Assembly: GCA_023053685.1 (NCBI GenBank)
Contig: JALIGW010000005.1
Location: forward strand, 55,971,742-56,035,741
From: Diadophis punctatus similis
Lineage: Eukaryota; Chordata; Lepidosauria; Squamata; Dipsadidae
Length of the DNA stretch: 64,000 bases
Direction of reading: 5' to 3'
The first letter of the stretch is position 1. Each line of letters opens with the position of its first letter. The notes beneath the pieces are model-generated. The model saw nothing but the letters and a program-made list of their open reading frames with translations. It had not been told where the DNA came from and searched no databases. Positions 1 to 55,140 of this stretch are shown here, in pieces. Position numbers and translations under genes: made by a program.

Positions 1-125
1 CTGAAGCAGTAGGCGTGAGCTTAAATGGACTCCAGAGGATGGTAGAGAACATCAAGGCCTGGAGGAACGTTGTCCATGAGGTCGCGATGGGTTGAACACG
101 ACTTCGTAACTAACAACAACAAAAT
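1..125 (+). mobile_element. BovB/RTE LINE 3' end
   Basis: The stretch ends in a GGTCGCGATGGGTTGAACAC-type terminus and an ACAAC-rich tail, the characteristic 3' end of BovB-type RTE LINEs in squamates and ruminants. The element continues beyond the left edge. Confidence 0.7.
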
Positions 126-149
126 CTTATGTTTATATATTTTTTTTAA

Positions 150-365
150 TTTTTAACCCACCTTTATTATTTTTATAAATAACTCAACAGCGAACATGCC
201 TAATACTCCCTCCTCCTATTTTTCCTACAACAACAACCTTTTGAGGTAGGTTGGGAAGTGAAAGAGAGACCAGTGAAAAGTCACCCAGTCAATTTTCATG
301 CCTAAGAGAGAACTAGAACTCACAATTTTCAGGATTCTAGCATGGCTCCTTAACCACTCTTGATA
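150..365. repeat. Old degraded LINE/SINE-like fragment
   Basis: It contains the pattern 'aacccacctttatt ... gaggtaggttgggaagtgaaagagag ... gtcacccagtca ... ccttaaccactctt', seen in an ancient interspersed repeat common in sauropsid genomes (a second piece lies at about 38930-39130). Heavily diverged. Confidence 0.45.
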
Positions 366-984
366 GATATATAACAGATTTGTGTCAGATTACATTCTCT
401 GGGAATTCATATAATTGAAGGTTGTTGGTTTTTTAAAAAACATAAATTAGGTGTTTAATGTCTCCAAGAAATAAATACTCTGCTGAAAAATGAATTTTGA
501 TAGCTGACTGTGACAATAATATCAGGTGTTTGTGATCCTCTTTTGTATTTTGGGGGATTCAAATTGTTTTTTAAAAAATAGTTTAGTTTGCAAATATAGT
601 TATTAAAATTATCAAACCACAGCTGTGAGTGACTGAATTTCTGGGTAAGGATATACAATATCTGCTCTTTCTGCTTGGCCAATTGCCATTATGGGTCCCC
701 CACTTGGTTCCCTGGAACAGATGTCATCCTCCCTTACTCACAGCCTGTTGCAAATGAAACCACAAAGTCTTTGCTGGTTTTGATTTTTTTTAAAAAAAAT
801 GCTCTTTTCTCATCAGAGCTGTCTTAAACCCTTCAGAGCAGATGTTCTTCAGTAGTTCTTTGTTCTGATCTTCTGGTAGCCTCAGCTCCAACTGACTGCA
901 GTATTAGTCCTCTTGCCACTCCTTAGGGGCTGGTCACTGTGCTATGTAGACAGTCTCTACGTGTTTTTTTTTATAGTCTTGCAG
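366..984. other. Intronic/upstream DNA, nothing recognised
   Basis: AT-rich sequence with short A/T homopolymers. I see no conserved reading frame, and no MME upstream exon was found. Confidence 0.5.
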
Positions 985-1672
985 TTAGATTTTAGATTTA
1001 TTTAGATTTATTATTAGAGTTGGAAGGGACCTTGTAGGTCATCTAGTCCAACCCCCTGCTCAATCAGGAGTTCCTACACCCTTTGAGACAGATGGCAGTC
1101 CAGTCTCCCCTTGAAAGTCGCAAGTGTTGGGGCTCTCACAACCTCTGCTGGCAAGCTGTTCCACTAGTTGATTGCTCTTACCATCAGAAAGTTTCTCCTC
1201 GCTTCCAGGTTGAATCTCTCCTTGGTCAGCTTCCATCCATTATTTCTTGTTTGGCTTTCTGGTGCCATAGAGAACAGCCTGACCCCCTCCTCTCTGTGGC
1301 ATCCCCTCAAGTATTGGAACACTGCTATCATGTCACCCCTGGTCCTTCTCTTCGCTAGACTGGCCAAGCTCAGTTCCCGCAACCGCTCTTTGTATGTTTT
1401 ATTTTCCAGACCCTTTATCATCCTGGTTGCTCTCTTCTGCACTCTCTCTAGGGTTTCAATGTCTTTTTTGTAGTGTGGTGACCAAAACTGGATGCAGTAC
1501 TCTAGGTGTGGTCTGGCCAAGGCTTTATAGAGTGGTACTAGTACCTCTCTGGTCCTTGATTGTATCCCTCTATTTATGCAGCTCAGGACTGCATTGGCCT
1601 TTTTGGCTGCTGCTGCACACTGCTGGCTCATATTTAGTTGGCTGTCTAGTTGATCCAGTGATGGCAAGTTAA
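985..1672 (-). mobile_element. CR1 LINE, 5'-truncated, ORF2 C-terminus
   Basis: The - strand encodes the CR1 ORF2 C-terminal domain: QLNMSQQCAAAAKKANAVLS, then [20 protein letters not shown], then [18 protein letters not shown]. The frame is open for about 167 codons. The 3' end near 1030 carries the GAGTTGGAAGGGACCTTGTA CR1 signature (read on the + strand). No upstream RT domain is present. Confidence 0.9.
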
Positions 1673-1915
1673 GTCAATGAAACTTTTCTCATCCCTAGAA
1701 ACTCATGTTCCATTCAAATCTTGCATCTTTCCGTGGGCATCCAGCATGGCTTGCCTTCCTTACATGGATGATAAAGACAAGAAGTCGGGGATGAGCAATT
1801 AAATCTTGCAATGGCCATAGTCTACATAGCACCAGCCCAGACCTGTTAACAACCCATTTCAATCCAAACTGGAATTTCTGAAGTTGACCTAAGAAGCAGC
1901 AGGAAACAGCAGAAG

Positions 1916-2075
1916 AATAGAATAGAATAGAATAGAATAGAATAGAATAGAATAGAATAGAATAGAATAGAATAGAATAGAATAGAATAGAATAGAATAG
2001 AATAGAATAGAATAGAATAGAATTCTTTATTGGCCAAGTGTGATTCTGGCCAAGACAGAATCATCTTAGGCTAGA
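1916..2075 (-). mobile_element. AATAG array (21 units) on a Snake1-type CR1/L3 LINE 3' tail
   Basis: A perfect AATAG pentamer array at 1916-2020 directly adjoins ATTCTTTATTGGCCAAGTGT, the terminal sequence of a snake CR1-like LINE on the - strand. The same junction recurs near 5500 and 54415. The 22-copy FYSIL reading frame is only the array translated. Confidence 0.75.
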
Positions 2076-5000
2076 GTAGAGAATTTCTCTAAATCTGTTT
2101 CCTCCTAACAGCAGATTTAGGAGATTGTATACCCATAAGCAATTTGATTCAGAATCCTTGAACAATGCTCTAAGTTTGTAGAATGAAATATAAAGGAAAG
2201 GAATAGATCTCTCAAAGATTTGTGAATTTCAAGGACAACAGTGCAGTTTCAGAATCAAGGGTCATCTTGGGGAAAGTGGAATGATTTGCTATCAAGTCAA
2301 TGTTGATTTTTCGTGACCACATAGATAGATTTACTATACAACAATTTATCCATAACCTCAGGTCTTCCAATAATGCATTCCTTGCCACTGTAACTGAGTC
2401 TATCCACCTTACTTCTGGTTTCCTTTTCTTCCACCTTTCCCAGCATCAGAGCCTTCTCCAGAAAGCTAGGTGTTCACATAATGTGTCTCAAATAGGATAA
2501 TCTGAGCCCCGTCATTTGTGCCCTGAATAAGAACTCTGGATTCAATGACCCGTTTATTTATTTTCTTGGCTGTCCATAATATTGTTAGGAACATTCTCCA
2601 ACACCAAAGTTTGGAAGCGGAGGGAAGAACTATTCTCCAAAAAGAGGTGGGCAGGGACAAGACAATAACAATAGTTGATTCAATTTGATTATGCATTTAA
2701 TTAAAATTAAAATTAATAAGATTACCCTCTTAACTCATCTACTGTAATTATTTCACTCTGTCAAGTTAAAACTTGATCTTGACTTTGAGAAATTTGGGTG
2801 GGGTCCTGTGATACTCAGATCTCTTTTTTGGAACTTAGAGAACCTTAATGGCATTTAGATATAAACAAAGTTTACAAATCAGTTTAGAAGAGACAGTAAA
2901 TCTACCACTAATACATCTGTTGTGGTATCATGGAAAAAGGAATTGGACTCAGATTTACTCAGTTAATCAAATCAAGCAATGAGATTTAATCATGAGGCTG
3001 GTGAAGTCTGAATCTCCCCAAGTATTATAGTTTAATAATTACTGTATGTTTATAGCCAGCTGATTGCCTTGCCTTATGTAAGTCCATTAGAACTGAAAAT
3101 CTATTTTGCCAAATGCTGACACTAGCTAAAATCTGAAGTTTGAAGTGGATTGCCCCACTACTTCAGCTTGGAGAGGTTGCATAGCAGTGACATCCATGCT
3201 GTAATATACTGTACTCTATTGGGAAATCAGTGAGTAAAAGGGAATAGATAGACAGATAAGGCTGTCTCCAATCTTGTCATTGCATCATGTAGGGACTGCA
3301 GTTACTAAATTCAAGACAGCACATTTGCTTCATCATATCATATACAACATATCATTAGCCTAATTATTGTTTTCAATGAAACATGCTTTTACAAATTTTA
3401 TTTTATTAAGTTAATGATTATGAAAATGGTTTTTAGGAAACCAGCAGTAGGTCTAAACAAAAAAAAAAAAGCTACATTGCTTAATGTAATAGACCAAGGC
3501 ACAAAGACTTCATAGTTTAGTCTATATTTATTTTTTCTTGTTAACTCTGTGGGTGATAATTACAACGGTAGATTTCAGTGCAAAAATACAGATAACCACT
3601 ACATGAAAACAAGGAATTAAGAGTTCTTGGTATCTCATTGCTGGGATTTTTGCACCCCAAGTATAGCAACCCTAATATTTAGTACATTAAGTATGCACTG
3701 TGTCTTTAAACCTATCCCTGTCTCTATAATAATTTTCCTCCCTCCTCTTGATCCATAGGAAACCCAGTTGTGGACCTGTATTAAATACTACTAAAGCCTA
3801 ATTGTTTTATTGATTTAATACAAATGAGAAAAACTTGCACATATGATCAAGATTCATAGACAAGCAAACGGTTTGGGGAGGAGACAGAGAATAATATGTT
3901 TTATATCACTGCCATATTTGCTTTTTCATGACATCATCTCTCTTTAGAATTATATCTCTCATGCCCTTCTAACTTCTTTGCTTTGTTAAATCTATATGTT
4001 GAAATGGCAAATTTAGGCAATATGGGGCATTCTCCAGTCATGGAGATTCCCTTCACACTTTAGAATTCTAATCTTTCAGGTCTTTGAATTGTGCAGGGTC
4101 CCCAAAATAAGTAGAAATGTCCCTTTCTTAACATATGAAAGAATATGCAGTTAACAGTCAGAAAAGTGACAGAGACCATATATTTAGGAGTGGAAGCCTC
4201 TCAAATAAATATTTTCTTAAACATGTCATTCTTCTGAGTTAGATTATTTAATCTCTTGACAATGATCAAAAATAATTTCATTTTCTTCTATGATCAGTGA
4301 CTGTGCTCAGCAGCTGACCTCTCTTTTATCTGTTCAAAGGTTAATAATTCCTATTCTATAACCTAAATGTATCCCTCCCCATTTTTAATCTGTGTTATGT
4401 GAAACTAAGTCCAGTAACCCTTCCTTCCAGGTAACTATGTATTAATTGCTGTTATGTAGAACAAATCTGTTAATTTAGCTTCCCAGACAGGGAAATATGT
4501 TTTTGGTCTATTAAGTTGTTCCCCCCCCCCCAAAGGAAAACAGGTTGATGAAGGTATTTATGGTGGGCTACAAGTACAAAAAAACTTTGTAGGCTGTTCT
4601 ATGGAGTTCAGTATGACAAGCTTTTTTAGGTCTATTCAGCCAACGTATTGGCCTCACTTCATGAAGTTGTCTGTGGCAAGAGGCAATTCTCCATTGCAGA
4701 TGCTTAAAAGAGATGACAGGAATGTTAGTTTGATTTCAATAATACTTTCTCTATTACAGTATTCTCAGTATATGTAAGAAGCTCCTTCAATTCACAAGTA
4801 ATTATTTGGAGCAAAAAACCCAGACTTATTTCTGACTAAATATGCTATATACATTTGAGTGCTATATGAAGACTTGAACAAGAAGGAAAGCTCTTTTTAA
4901 ATCTTCTTGTTCAATTTAAGATGAATGAGGACTGAGGGACAAACATGCACAGATATTGGGAGAATGGCCTCTAATATTGTTGGAAATATGTGCTCTAGTA

Positions 5001-5405
5001 CCTATTTGTATATTATCAATGGAGTATAATGCTTAAACAGAGTTAATATTATAGATTTTTATGGTTAGTTCAATATCCAGTTTTAATTTCAATTTATTCC
5101 ATCCAGACATTCATGCAAGCCTCATTACATTAAAAAATGTGATGCACTTAAAAAAAAAAAACCTCAATGAAAGAATATAGTCCTTAGGTGTAATTTTAAA
5201 GAACACTGCCATTCAGAAAGAGGAGCCTCATCTTGACAATTAGAATCTGGAGAACAAAGTTAAATAAATTAAGTTTCCCTTAGGCAACACCAGGTTGCAA
5301 TTCAGAAGTGTGAGTAACCTGGTATCAAATATTTCCCTAGTATTTTTATATTGAATTATATCATCATTTGGTTTTATGTTAGCAAACAAATAAGCTAGGG
5401 CAGAT
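2076..5405. other. Long non-coding stretch upstream of the first MME exon found
   Basis: AT-rich with A-, T- and C-homopolymers (A12 near 3460, C11 near 4510, A12 near 5150). I see no exon with protein similarity, no RNA gene and no clear mobile element. It is presumably MME intron. Confidence 0.5.
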
Positions 5406-5408
5406 AAT

Positions 5409-5930
5409 GAATAGGATAGGATAGAATAGAATAGAATAGAATAGAATAGAATAGAATAGAATAGAATAGAATAGAATAGAATAGAATAGAATAGAATAGA
5501 ATTCTTTATTGGCCAGTGTGATTGGACACACAAGGAATTTGTCTTTAGTGCATATGCTCTCAGTGTATATAAAAATAAAACATACATTCGTCAAGAATCA
5601 TAAGGTACAACACTTAATGATAGTCATAGGGTACAAATAAGCAATCAAATCATACTAGGAAACAATCAATATAAATCGCAAGCAACAAATTACAGTCCTA
5701 CAGTCATAAGTGGGAGGAGATGGGTGATAGGAACGATGAGAAGATTAATAGTAATAGTAATGCAGACTTAGTGAATAGTTTGTCAGTGTTGAGGGAATTA
5801 TTTGTTTAGCAGAGTGATGGCGTTCAGGAAAAAAAATTGTTCTTGTGTCTAGTTGTTCTGGTGTGCAGTGCTCTATAGTGTCGTTTTGAGCGTAGGAGTG
5901 TAAACAATTTATGTCCAGGATGTGATAAAA
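5409..5930 (-). mobile_element. Snake1-type LINE 3' segment with AATAG array
   Basis: AATAG/GATAG units at about 5409-5500 are followed by the LINE 3' region on the - strand. Sequence from 5501 to about 5926 parallels 54416-54800: 'ggacacacaaggaatttgtc', 'cataagtgggaggagatggg' and 'tttgtttagcagagtgatgg'. Confidence 0.75.
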
Positions 5931-6063
5931 CAATAACACTGCTATGCAAAAATGAAACCAAAGATTAGAAAATAACCAAACGATTAAAACAATACATAAA
6001 CACACAATGGCAGAATAAAATGCATGGCTGAATTCACATAACATATTAAGCTGTGCTTTGTTC

Positions 6064-6220
6064 AAAAACCAATTCTTAACTGTCATATATAGCTGTACAT
6101 GAGACTTGGCTTCACCTACTGCAATCAAGTGAAATATAGAGTTTTTATCTTTCACTTGATTGCAGTAGGTGAAGCCAAATCTCATGGACAGCTATATATG
6201 ACAGTTAAGAATTGGTTTTT
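6064..6220. repeat. Near-perfect hairpin, 71-bp arms, 15-nt loop
   Basis: Bases 6064-6134 are the reverse complement of 6150-6220 with two mismatches, around a 15-nt spacer. The arms contain 'ggcttcacctactgcaatca' and its complement. No flanking target duplication or known terminal repeat is recognised. It lies about 580 bp before an MME exon. Confidence 0.85.
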
Positions 6221-6802
6221 GTTTTTTGGCCCATACTGCAATCTTAAACAAGCAGATATCAGGAAATGTAGTGTGATTCAGGAAGGGGACCGCTGTGGTA
6301 GCAGCTGGTGTGCTTTAACATGTCTAGCATTTATAGGGCAATCCCTGGCAAATAAAGATACAGTATATATAGTTAGATATAAACATGGATAAAAACATGG
6401 ACATTAATTTTTATGTTCCCTCAGATGAAGGGAGTTTTGTTTCAATAAACTCATGTTTTTGGAACAGAATCTTCCACTGAACCCAAAATATTTAACGTAG
6501 TGTGAAATTCAGATGTTATTTATGGCAGTCTACAATTCTATTGTATTGTTCTATTAGTTGCAATAATACTGACACCCAACAAACTGTGCTGTTGTATAGT
6601 GGAATTCGAAATATGTTTCTTCAAAAGTAATTAATATTCAGTTAATACAGCTTGGCTTAATTCAAACACTTGAGGGTTACAACTCTCATTACAAAACTAA
6701 ATATTAATGTTACTGTTTTATAACAATTAAGATAAAGGTAGACTATTTTTTTTAAATTACATTACTCTTAATATGTCTTTATTTATTTTTGTTTTATGAC
6801 AG

Positions 6803-49488
<42,686 letters not shown>

Positions 49489-51760
49489 CAACGCTGCACA
49501 TAGTAGAAGCCAAGAGGAAGAAAAAAAATCTGGAATGTTTTAAGCACAATAGAAGTGACTTTTCTGCAAAAGGGACCATAAAAAGGATATATCGGGTGCA
49601 CTAATAAAGTGGAATTTTTAGGAAAGAGAACAAAAAAAAAAGCCTTGCTCAGAAAGCATCATCCAGCAATTATTCTGATTAAACTAGGAAAATGATAAAC
49701 TGCTCCAAGTAGGAATTTCATTTTTTTTAAAGATCCTTCCTGATTTCCATTCAGCATTCAGCTTTTATGTTTTAATTTGTTCATTAACATATTGGTTTAA
49801 AAGCAAATCCCACCAATTTCAGTGGAACTTACTTTCAGGGGTGTGTGCTCAATTTGAACAATCTAAGTCACATAAATGCATTCTTAAACTTTGAAAACAG
49901 ATGAAAAAAGGGAATACCAAACAATGCAAAAGCTTGAATGTGAAATGTAGTTAAGTGTGAGATTTAGAACCTTTCCCATTTTTCATCACACACTTGTTCT
50001 TCAGAAATGGCCTTAGGAGCTTTAGCACCCAGAAAAATTTGCATGGGGCTTAAGTTAATGTACCCTGAATCCCATTGGAATCTAGATACTTTGTTGGAAT
50101 CCATTGGAATATAGATACTTTCTTTTAGTGGTAGCAGCTAAGTAGAGTGACCCATAACAAATTTGGCTCTCCATATAGTGTATGTTCTTCTTACAAAAGA
50201 AGATGTACAAAGTCAGAAGTTATGGATGAATGGGGTATGCAATCACATGTGTGATGATAATGTGTGCCTATCACAATCTGTTCTATGTGCCATTTGGGGT
50301 TTGAGATTAATTGTAGGCACTGACCCATCACTGGATGAAAGAAAAATAGGCAAGCACTGTTGTCTTTCAACCTAATGTCACCTATTTTTATACTCATAAG
50401 TGATGAGTCACAGGGTGAAGGATCTGTTGCTTCTCCTCAATTTTACACTACCTATGGGTCGTCTTTTTCTTCCAGATGGAAGCTCTCTGTAGGCTCCATT
50501 TTAAAACCTCTTCTCTGCCTGTTCTCCTTTCTATTTGAATCTATGTTCATCAAAACAATCCAAAGACAACTTGATAACTCTATGAGAAGGGATTAAACTA
50601 TTGAACCAAATGTGTTGCTTGTTGCTTTCTAAAGCCAAACAATACTGTAGATAATTTATTAATTTTTTAGCATATCTTATAATTAGTGCAGTTGTAATCA
50701 AATTCCTCCATGTTTTTTCTAAGATTTTCCTGTTTTTTCTCAAATTTTGGTCATTTTTTTAAAAAAAGACAAACATGTTTGTAAAATTATATAACGTAAT
50801 GCTCTTTTATATTTAATTCTGAACTATTCTGGTCCTGAATGGATGCATACCATTGGAATGTCAGGGTACAAGCATTCTTGAAATGGTTAATTTTCAATAC
50901 AAAGTCCTTAAGTAAAAGGATGAGTTGACATATGGACTGATTTTGAGATAAGCTTTCAAGATAATGAAACACTGGGACATAAATAATTAATACAAATAAT
51001 GTTCATGATTGTTCTAAATCAGCAGAATCTTTGTTTCAGTAATAATGTTCCATATGTGGGGATGTATATATTTGGATTCATAATAATAAAAATACTTAAA
51101 AATCTGCTGACATGCCCTCCTGCAGACAGACAAAAAACATATTGCTTCTGATATTGAAGCACACCAAGATTTCCAAAACAACTGAATAAATACCAGAATA
51201 CCTCAGATGACTTGACTGAGTCTGCTTCTGAGCATCTAAAGATTTTATGTGCATTTGAATTTTCACATTTGTCATCTGATGAAGCATTTTGATAATTAAA
51301 TTTAAGCAACATTTATCTTATTGTCTAAAACAGTTGTAATGTGTGTGTTTTTCTTGAAAGGGTAACATAGACATGCAAAGACAGGCTCTCATTCTGGACT
51401 ATTAAACTGATCAAATATAACTTTTATAGAGAATCACCAACATAACTAAATCCAGTATAGCTTTCTTGTGGTTAAAAGAGAATTTTATTCATAGCTATAA
51501 TGCTACAAAGCTGGCATTTTTATATTATTATATATAAAACTTATATTCATAGTGATGTTATGATTACCATTTTTTTTCTACTCAATTTGGGCAGATTCTT
51601 TTCGAGCTTGGTTTTTTCCTTAACATGGCAAGCTATATTCTCCAAAAGCATTTAAAATGCATCCATTCTTATGCTTGAACTCTTCTAATATTCAAAGACA
51701 TCTCTATCCACGTTGACATAATCTGATTTTATAAACAATAAATTTATAAACAGATGATAT
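49489..51760 (+). other. MME: MME 3'UTR (extent inferred)
   Basis: Sequence after the stop codon with no conserved reading frame. Candidate poly(A) signals AATAAA lie at 49603-49608, 51085-51090, 51737-51742 and 51971-51976. Mammalian MME has a long 3'UTR of a few kilobases with alternative ends, so use of both the first and a distal signal is plausible. The true end cannot be fixed from sequence alone. Confidence 0.5.
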
Positions 51761-54320
51761 ATTTTGCGGACCGTGGAAGTTGCCATGTCTGATATAACCT
51801 GGTAATCCATACACTTTTAGCTGCTAAAATGCTTGATTTGTTAGCAACTTCTGATTTTAAGATAGGAAACCGTTTGTGCTCATTTCTGATATATTCGCCA
51901 TGTTGGAGTAAAATACACACACATAGTGGTTTTTTTTTTAAAAAATTGAAAGGATTGAAACAGAATGATCAATAAAAGAAGAAAAGAGTTAACAAGAAGA
52001 ATCCTCCTTGATCATACTGTATCAAGAAGGGGATAAGAAACCTTTACTAAATGAATTGAGGCAGTGTTCATTCCTATCCTGATTAACAGCCTTTTGGTGA
52101 TCTCAAGGTGCTAAACCTGCAGAGTGGAGGAATGTCAGCTGAGGACCCTAAAATATTTCCTTGATTGCTGCTTCTTAGAAGTCAGATAAATATTTATTCT
52201 CCTCCATTTTGATTCCATCCAAGAGTTCTTGGAAAATTAGAGGTCTAATAACCTTATATGCTCCATTAGATGAACCCAATTCTTACAGTTTCAAAGTGTT
52301 ACTACATCAATTGGTACTAAATTACTGGGACAACCTTCGGAATCCCAAGAATCTGCTCCTATTTTTCTGAGACATACTGAGGATTGGGGATCAAAAAGCG
52401 TCTGTTGAAATATATTTAGTGAAACCTTCTGAAATAAATTGGCCTGCAAGGAATTAGAATAATGAGAACTTCTCCTTTTCTTTCATCCCATTTTCTAAAC
52501 AGTTTGAATTAAACTTTATTCCACATGATATATATTATTCCTACCAAGATGTCCCTTTATTTAACCTCTATATTACTCCTTCTAACTAGTAGATATTTCA
52601 AGAGTTACTGAGAGATACATTAATCCAGCTACTGAGAAATAGTGGTGATAGTGCTAGAGCCAGGATCTATTTCATTCTTGAGCTGTGGAATTATATGGAG
52701 TGATTCGGGCCAGAAACTGGTTCTCAGCCCAATTTAGCTATTATGGGGATAAAATAAAGATCCTCACATAAGCTGCCTTGAATTCTTGCAGGAAAGGCAG
52801 AATAGAAGTTTACCTGTACTGGTCATTTCATCAGCAGTTCAACAGGGTATTTCCTTGGCCATTGGGATGTTCAACATGACTAGATCAGGGAAGTGATAGG
52901 CCTTCAGGGAAATTTTATTTAGGAAGGTCTTTAAGTCTCATTTTCTAAAATGGGGGCAAAAGGTTTACAGCAATCCCCTTAGTGAAAATGTATAAGCAAC
53001 ACCTTATTTTACCTCATGGCATGAGTATTTCAATTAATTGGGCCTTGAGTTTGACACCCCTGCAATATAGCATCCATTTCAAATCTGCAATTACTTGGTT
53101 TTTTTCTAACTCTGGAATCAGATCATCAAATTTGCTTCATGTTGTGGTTGTGAGCTGCTTGAAGGTCAGCATGAAAAGGAATCGGCATATGGAACTAGAA
53201 GGTGGGGAAAATCCAATAACGTTTGAAACACTTAAAATGAAAAGTAAATACAAAATAACAAATGAATTCTGAAATATTGTTTTGGAAAACAAACATAGAA
53301 GAAAAGACCATTAGAAGAACTCTTCCCTGATTTAGAGATGTTAATGCAAATAAAACCAGGTGGAACCTCTTGTACTTTTTTAACCAAACCCTGTGGATAC
53401 TCCTTGGCAAAACACAGTACAAGCTGGCAGCATTGTTCCATGCAGATAGCAGCTACTTGAAAACAACTGGAGCACAGTATCAGAATATGGCACTTGACTT
53501 ATGTCACATGTTGTCCAAACAAACCATAACCATGTTTTACAAAGCAAATTTCTAACTGAAGATTCACACAGACTGGTATATTAGGCCCAACTGAATTCCA
53601 TTAAATAAGCAATGCCAAAACACTTGGCCCTGTCCCACATTATTGAATAGTTGGATGAATTCCCACACAACAGTAAATCCTTCAAAGTTTTCACTGTGTC
53701 TGCTTTTACAACTCTGTGAATTACAAAGTCCATTTCAGACACAGCACATTAGTTTACAAAGGTTGTAAAATGTGATCGTGAAAGACAGACTTGTTCACCA
53801 AATAAACTTTTAATTGCAGAGCACATATCTTTTTAGGCAAGTCTTGTTTCTTGCTAGCTCAACTCCATTGCCAAAACCGATAAAATTTTTCACAGTACAG
53901 TGAAATATGGTTGTTAACTAAATATTCTCATATAGTCAGAAAAGTTGCATCAGACAGTGACAAAGATGGGATTTGCATTCATTTAAATTGCAATATCCAA
54001 GCCAGGACTGCTGGATCAAAGACATCAAAACAAACAAACAAACAAAGTATATTAAAAGATAAATGTCAAATGTCATCTGAGTAGAGTTTTATTCTTTGTG
54101 ACCTCATGGACATACAGTTTTCTTAGCAAGAGTACCAAAAAGAGTTGCCGTTTTTTTCTTCTGGAATATATAACCTGGGAATTCCTTGATGGCTTTTAAC
54201 AAAATATCTGCTCAGACCCTTAAAACCAGCCAATTGTTGTGAAGTGACTCTCTTCTGCTAGGCAAGGATAAGGAAACATTTGGCTCCCAGATGTTTTGGA
54301 CTAATCAGCATAGCCTATTG
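51761..54320. other. Downstream of MME, intergenic or distal 3'UTR
   Basis: AT-rich, with no recognised gene. An (AAAC)n run lies at about 54030-54045 and a small MITE-like fragment at about 54265-54312 ('ggctcccagatgttttgg'). Confidence 0.5.
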
Positions 54321-55140
54321 AATAGAATAGAATAGAATAGAATAGAATAGAATAGAATAGAATAGAATAGAATAGAATAGAATAGAATAGAATAGAATAG
54401 AATAGAATAGAATAGAATTCTTTATTGGCCAAGTGTGATTGGACACACAAGGAATTTGTCTTTGGTGCTTATGCTCTCAGTGTACATAAAAGAAAAGATA
54501 CATTTGTCAAGAATCATGAGGTACAACACTTAATGATTGTCATAGGGTACAAATAAGCAATCAGGAAACAATATTAATATAAATCATAAGGATACAAGCA
54601 ACAAGTTACAGTCATACAGTCATAAGTGGGAGGAGATGGGTGATAGGAACGATGAGAAGACTAATAGTAATAGTAATGCAGCCTTAGTGAATAGTTTGAA
54701 AGTGGTGAGGGAATTATTTGTTTAGCAGAGTGATGGCATTCGGGGAAAAACTGTTCTTGTGTCTAATTGTCTTGGTGTGCAGTGCTCTATAGCGTCATTT
54801 TGAGGGTAGGAGTTGAAACAACAGGATGCGAGGGGTCCGTAAATATATTCACCGCCCTCTTTTTGACTCGTGCAGTATACAGGTCCTCAATGGAAGGCAG
54901 GTTGGCAATAATTGTTTTTTCTGCAGTTCTGATTATCCTCTGAAGTCTGTGTCTGTCTTGTTGGGTTGCAGAACCGAACCAGACAGTTATAGAGGTGCAG
55001 ATGACAGACTCAATAATTCCTCTGTAGAACTGTATCAGCAGCTCATTGGGCAGTTTGAGCTTCCTGAGTTGGCGCAGAAAGAACATTCTTTGTTGTGCTT
55101 TTTTGATGACATCAGACCATAAAAGACACATCCAGATGGG
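54321..55140 (-). mobile_element. Snake1-type CR1/L3-like LINE with ORF2 C-terminus and AATAG array
   Basis: AATAG units at 54321-54415 (19 copies) adjoin the LINE 3' end. Upstream on the - strand, at 55131-54787, the ORF2 C-terminus reads KKAQQRMFFLRQLRKLKLPN, LLIQFYRGIIESVICTSITV and RLQRIIRTAEKTIIANLPSI. This is the most complete copy in the window and links the tail to a non-LTR reverse transcriptase. Confidence 0.88.

Noticed and set aside
1164..1667. Longest open frame in the window (167 codons) as a host gene
   Set aside because: The protein is the CR1 LINE ORF2 C-terminal domain and the flanking sequence is the CR1 3' end.
1916..2020. CRISPR-like or satellite array
   Set aside because: A simple pentanucleotide microsatellite without spacers, in a vertebrate intron.
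5745..6185. 146-codon antisense frame as a coding exon
   Set aside because: It spans the Snake1-type LINE 3' region and the hairpin; the MRFGFTYCNQV start reappears as MRLGFTYCNQV on the other strand only because of the palindrome.
1..6802. Upstream MME exon encoding the residues just before A67
   Set aside because: I searched for a short exon ending in a Cys-Ile-Lys-Ser-like reading with a GT donor and found none convincing. It probably lies left of the window.
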